A stretch of 64,000 nt of DNA, taken from Deltaproteobacteria bacterium. GTDB lineage: Bacteria > Desulfobacterota > Syntrophobacteria > Syntrophobacterales > Syntrophobacteraceae. This document shows positions 61,800 to 64,000 of the stretch, piece after piece (position 1 is the stretch's first letter; each line of letters starts with the position of its first letter). Below the pieces are notes generated by a model. The model was not told the origin of the DNA. It did not search any database and worked only from the letters and a program-made list of their open reading frames with translations. The position numbers and the translations under genes were made by a program. The stretch covers positions 124,001-188,000 of the forward strand of contig JAJXYD010000001.1 of assembly GCA_021780695.1 (NCBI GenBank), written 5' to 3'.

Positions 61800-62555
61800 A
61801 TGCTCGACATACTCTGGGCACGGCTTCAGCAAAAACATCGAACCATTGACTTCCCGAAAGGGCCCCCGCCCGCCTTATCCGACCGCTACCAGGGCAGGCC
61901 GATTGTGTTCCCTGAAAGATGCAATGTGGAATGTGGCAGGTGTGCTCAAATCTGCCCGACCTCCGCTCTGCTCTTTAACCCGCTTCGAATCGACCTGGGC
62001 AAGTGCCTTTTTTGTTCCACCTGCGCTGCCGCATGCCCGACGGGGGCCATAGAGTTTACAGACGGCTACCGTATGGCCGAATCCTTGCGCGAAAACCTTA
62101 TCGTCGGTCCGGAGTCTCAAGGAACCGAGCGAGGTATAGACGTAAAAGCGCATCGTTTTTTTGCTAAATCCCTCAAGCTCCGCCAGGTTAGCGCCGGAGG
62201 GTGTAATGCGTGCGAAGCCGATACGAACGTGCTTGGAACCGTCGGATGGGATCTTGGACGTTTTGGTATTCAGTTTGTAGCCTCTCCCAGGCATGCCGAC
62301 GGTCTGCTTATAACCGGGCCTGTTCCTGAAAACATGAGGCTGGCCCTGCTAAAAACCTACCGGGCCGTGCCGGAACCAAAGGTGGTTGTTGTGGTTGGCG
62401 CGTGCGCCATATCCGGGGGGGTGTTCGCCGGTCACGAAGAAGTCCATAACGGGGCCGCCGGCCTTTTACCTGTAGACCTCTTCATTCCAGGCTGTCCTCC
62501 GAGCCCTCTGACAATCCTTGACGGTCTTTTGCGACTAACGGGGCGGATCGGCTGA
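61800..62555 (+). CDS. Fused ferredoxin and NuoB-like small subunit (HyfH-HyfI)
   Basis: Encodes 251 residues. Residues 38-82 hold two [4Fe-4S] motifs: C41, C45, C48, C52 (first spacing is Cx3C instead of Cx2C) and C69, C72, C75, C79. Residues 125-250 are the NuoB/HycG domain with C135, C138 (GGCNACE), C202 (GAC) and C232 (PGCPP), the ligands of the proximal [4Fe-4S] cluster. The fusion replaces separate HyfH and HyfI genes. All cluster ligands are present, so electron transfer to the large subunit should be possible. Start ATG follows AAGGTG. Last gene of the operon. Confidence 0.92.
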   Translation: MLDILWARLQQKHRTIDFPKGPPPALSDRYQGRPIVFPERCNVECGRCAQICPTSALLFNPLRIDLGKCLFCSTCAAACPTGAIEFTDGYRMAESLRENLIVGPESQGTERGIDVKAHRFFAKSLKLRQVSAGGCNACEADTNVLGTVGWDLGRFGIQFVASPRHADGLLITGPVPENMRLALLKTYRAVPEPKVVVVVGACAISGGVFAGHEEVHNGAAGLLPVDLFIPGCPPSPLTILDGLLRLTGRIG

Positions 62556-62572
62556 GAGTGTTGCGTTGGAAT

Positions 62573-62610
62573 CCCCGGCGGGTTTAAGCGGCAGAGTCTT
62601 TTAGCCGGGG
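62573..62610. repeat. Inverted repeat in the convergent gap
   Basis: CCCCGGC (62573-62579) and GCCGGGG (62604-62610) are exact inverse copies with a 24-base loop. It covers the gap and the last codons of the minus-strand cysteine hydrolase and may be a weak bidirectional terminator. Confidence 0.35.
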
Positions 62611-63228
62611 TAAAAACTCGTCTACCTTCATAATGCGGACCCCCATATTGGCCATATCCAGGAGGTTGGCTTCATGGACTTCCGGTGTCTGAGCCGCTGT
62701 GGCATCCCGCAGCAAAACAACGTTATAGCCGTAGGCAATCGCATCGGTTACCGTAGCGCGGATGCAGTTGGGAGTTTGAATACCGCAAATAACGATCGTA
62801 GCGGCCCCGAGCCTTGTGAGAATCGTTTCCAGATCGGTGCGGAAAAAAGCGCTGAAACGCGAGCCCCTGACAACGATTTCGCCCTCCATGGGCTTTAAGT
62901 CGTCCAATATCGCAGAGCCCGTTGTCCCCTCCACGAGAAAGGGATTTTTCCTAAACATCTCGATTCTGAATCTTTCCACATCTATACCGTCGGCCCGATG
63001 TACTCTTCTTTTGTGAATTACGGGCAGTCCAAGGCTTCTGTAGCTATCCAAAACGCCTCTTATTGCCGAAACGATCGACCGACCGGCAGGCACCATGTCC
63101 ATCGCATCGTTTTGCATGTGGATAATAAGGAGCGGAGCTGAACGGCTGCCGAGGGGGGCAGGAGCCTCTACAGGAAAGGGAGCCGCTAAAGTTTCTGTTT
63201 GCAACCGATTGGAGGAGGTTGAGCCCAT
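62584..63228 (-). CDS. Isochorismatase-like cysteine hydrolase
   Basis: Encodes 214 residues of the cysteine hydrolase/isochorismatase fold. The nucleophile C155 is in CGIQTPNCIRATVTDAI, and the cis-peptide region precedes it. Two usual catalytic positions differ: the Asp before MQ in nicotinamidases is H37 (IIHMQNDAM; D41 lies close by), and the Lys of the triad is R121 (VVRGSRFSAF). The fold is secure but the reaction is uncertain; a subgroup with this pattern may act on other substrates. The N-terminal 28 residues are low-complexity. It is 12 bases after the small membrane protein gene. Confidence 0.85.
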   Translation of the reverse strand: MGSTSSNRLQTETLAAPFPVEAPAPLGSRSAPLLIIHMQNDAMDMVPAGRSIVSAIRGVLDSYRSLGLPVIHKRRVHRADGIDVERFRIEMFRKNPFLVEGTTGSAILDDLKPMEGEIVVRGSRFSAFFRTDLETILTRLGAATIVICGIQTPNCIRATVTDAIAYGYNVVLLRDATAAQTPEVHEANLLDMANMGVRIMKVDEFLPRLKDSAA

Positions 63229-63239
63229 AGGAACTCCTC

Positions 63240-63509
63240 TCAGTGAATCGTGGGTCTTTCATCTTCGGATTTTACGATCTTTAGATAGACTTTTGGGGGT
63301 GCTTTTTTAGCGCGAGCGCCGCGCTGCCTTGGGGGCATACGGCCCCCGAGGTGCGCTCTTAAAAAATTTATGGCTTCAAGGGCAGGTCTTGCCAGAAGAA
63401 CCAATCCACAGCATGTGGCGGCAAGCGCCGTTTTCATGTGGTCGGCCGAGGCAAGAAAACCAGTATATAGCAAAGTTATTCCGAAAAAGGTCAGTATCGC
63501 AGAAATCAT
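63240..63509 (-). CDS. Small two-helix membrane protein
   Basis: Encodes 89 residues with two predicted membrane helices (about 4-22 and 27-44), a basic loop (GRMPPRQRGARAKKAPPK) and a hydrophilic tail. No family recognised. It lies between the MauE/DoxX-like gene (69 bases) and the cysteine hydrolase (12 bases) on the same strand, so the three are probably one operon. Confidence 0.6.
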   Translation of the reverse strand: MISAILTFFGITLLYTGFLASADHMKTALAATCCGLVLLARPALEAINFLRAHLGGRMPPRQRGARAKKAPPKVYLKIVKSEDERPTIH

Positions 63510-63577
63510 AAAAACACGCTCTAAACTAGTTCCAACATATCTGTTGTCGGATTCGGCGGCCCTGTCGGCGAGAGTTC

Positions 63578-64000
63578 TCAGCTACCAGGCCTTGCCGCTC
63601 CGCCGCCGGGGCTCGTTAAGGCTTTGAACTTTTTCATAACCTCCAACCTGTCATAATTATAAATATGGAGAGCGAATACAAGCAGCACCGCGTCTTCGAA
63701 AACCTTTTTCCACCCTATCGGTTCCCCACCGGCCGCAAAACAGCCGCAGGAGATCTGGGCGCCGCGGTACATGTTTATGAGGATCATCACCTCGAACATC
63801 ACCAGGAGCAGGGCGATCATTACGACAGAGGCACGCGATTTGAACCGCATGATCAAAAATAGGCCCGTAATAAACTCGATCCAGGGCAGCATGACGGCCC
63901 CAAGATTGATGGCTATGTAGGGGACAATCCGATAATCGGCGATAGATTGCGCAAAATTCCCGGGATGGGCGATCTTGCCAAGGCTTGCGTAGATAAAGAA
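63578..64000 (-). CDS. MauE/DoxX-like membrane protein (5' end outside window)
   Basis: 140 residues of a frame open at the right edge. It begins with FFIYASLGKIAHPGNFAQSI and goes on with IAINLGAVMLPWIEFITGLFLI, as MauE/DoxX proteins do (Y/FIxxGxxKxxxP...F). The segment MYRGAQISCGCFAAGGEPIGWK holds the CGCF motif typical of MauE-type proteins, which act in membrane thiol or disulfide handling. About four membrane helices are expected in the full protein. A start inside the window at 63892 would cut the first helix, so the true start lies to the right. Confidence 0.85.
   Translation of the reverse strand, partial: FFIYASLGKIAHPGNFAQSIADYRIVPYIAINLGAVMLPWIEFITGLFLIMRFKSRASVVMIALLLVMFEVMILINMYRGAQISCGCFAAGGEPIGWKKVFEDAVLLVFALHIYNYDRLEVMKKFKALTSPGGGAARPGS

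Noticed and set aside
1-64000. tRNA, rRNA and CRISPR arrays
   Set aside because: I looked for T-loop motifs with acceptor pairing in the gaps and for regularly spaced direct repeats, and found none I could support by eye.

Overview
The window is a 64 kb stretch of chromosome from what looks like an anaerobic or facultatively respiring Desulfobacterota (deltaproteobacterial, Syntrophobacter- or Desulfomonile-like) Gram-negative. This placement is an inference from gene content. SelA, a CobO-type corrinoid adenosyltransferase, DUF134 and DUF2284 proteins, an energy-converting hydrogenase-like membrane complex, CoA ligases with an acyl-CoA dehydrogenase, and multi-PAS kinases sit beside a complete cytochrome bo-type quinol oxidase operon. 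Genes are densely packed on both strands. I saw no rRNA, tRNA or CRISPR array.

Layout. 0-4 kb: the tail of an unknown gene, tex, and two exported Lys-rich histone-tail-like proteins, closed by a strong bidirectional terminator. 4-7.3 kb: selA (minus) and a complete DDE insertion sequence with 16-bp target duplications, lying between selA and mfd. 7.3-13 kb: mfd, a SurA-like chaperone and a RodZ-like protein. 13-16.6 kb: cutA, a coiled-coil/NYN protein, and queC-queF of queuosine synthesis. 16.7-21.5 kb: cyoABCDE. 21.9-27.9 kb: a tripartite RND efflux operon. 28-31 kb: a DUF2284 protein, then a tyrosine-rich leader peptide with an intrinsic attenuator ahead of a DAHP synthase and TyrA. 31-34.4 kb: cobO, a DUF134 regulator behind a perfect 22-bp palindrome, a metallo-beta-lactamase-fold enzyme and a sigma-54 activator with a Cys-rich PAS domain. 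34.4-40 kb: a second RND system in which the permease and the outer-membrane TolC-like channel are one continuous reading frame. 40-43.5 kb: a CoA ligase, a dihydrouridine synthase and a hot-dog thioesterase. 43.6-49 kb: a seven-PAS hybrid histidine kinase behind a cyclic-nucleotide-gated MscS channel. 49.4-52.3 kb: an acyl-CoA dehydrogenase with a CoA ligase. 52.5-55 kb: a UshA-like nucleotidase and an HTH-EIIA fusion. 55.1-62.6 kb: a six-gene Hyf/Ehr complex. 62.6-64 kb: a cysteine hydrolase, a small membrane protein and a MauE/DoxX protein cut by the window edge.

Three items stand out. First, the RND permease-TolC fusion, which carries an internal signal-peptide-like segment. Second, the Hyf/Ehr complex, whose large subunit has lost all four Ni-Fe ligand cysteines while its Fe-S small subunit and proton-pump-like subunits look intact. 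Third, the tyrosine attenuator, whose leader peptide, antiterminator and terminator can all be read from the sequence.

Most functional calls rest on recognisable family motifs. Start sites were chosen by Shine-Dalgarno quality, overlap and family length.
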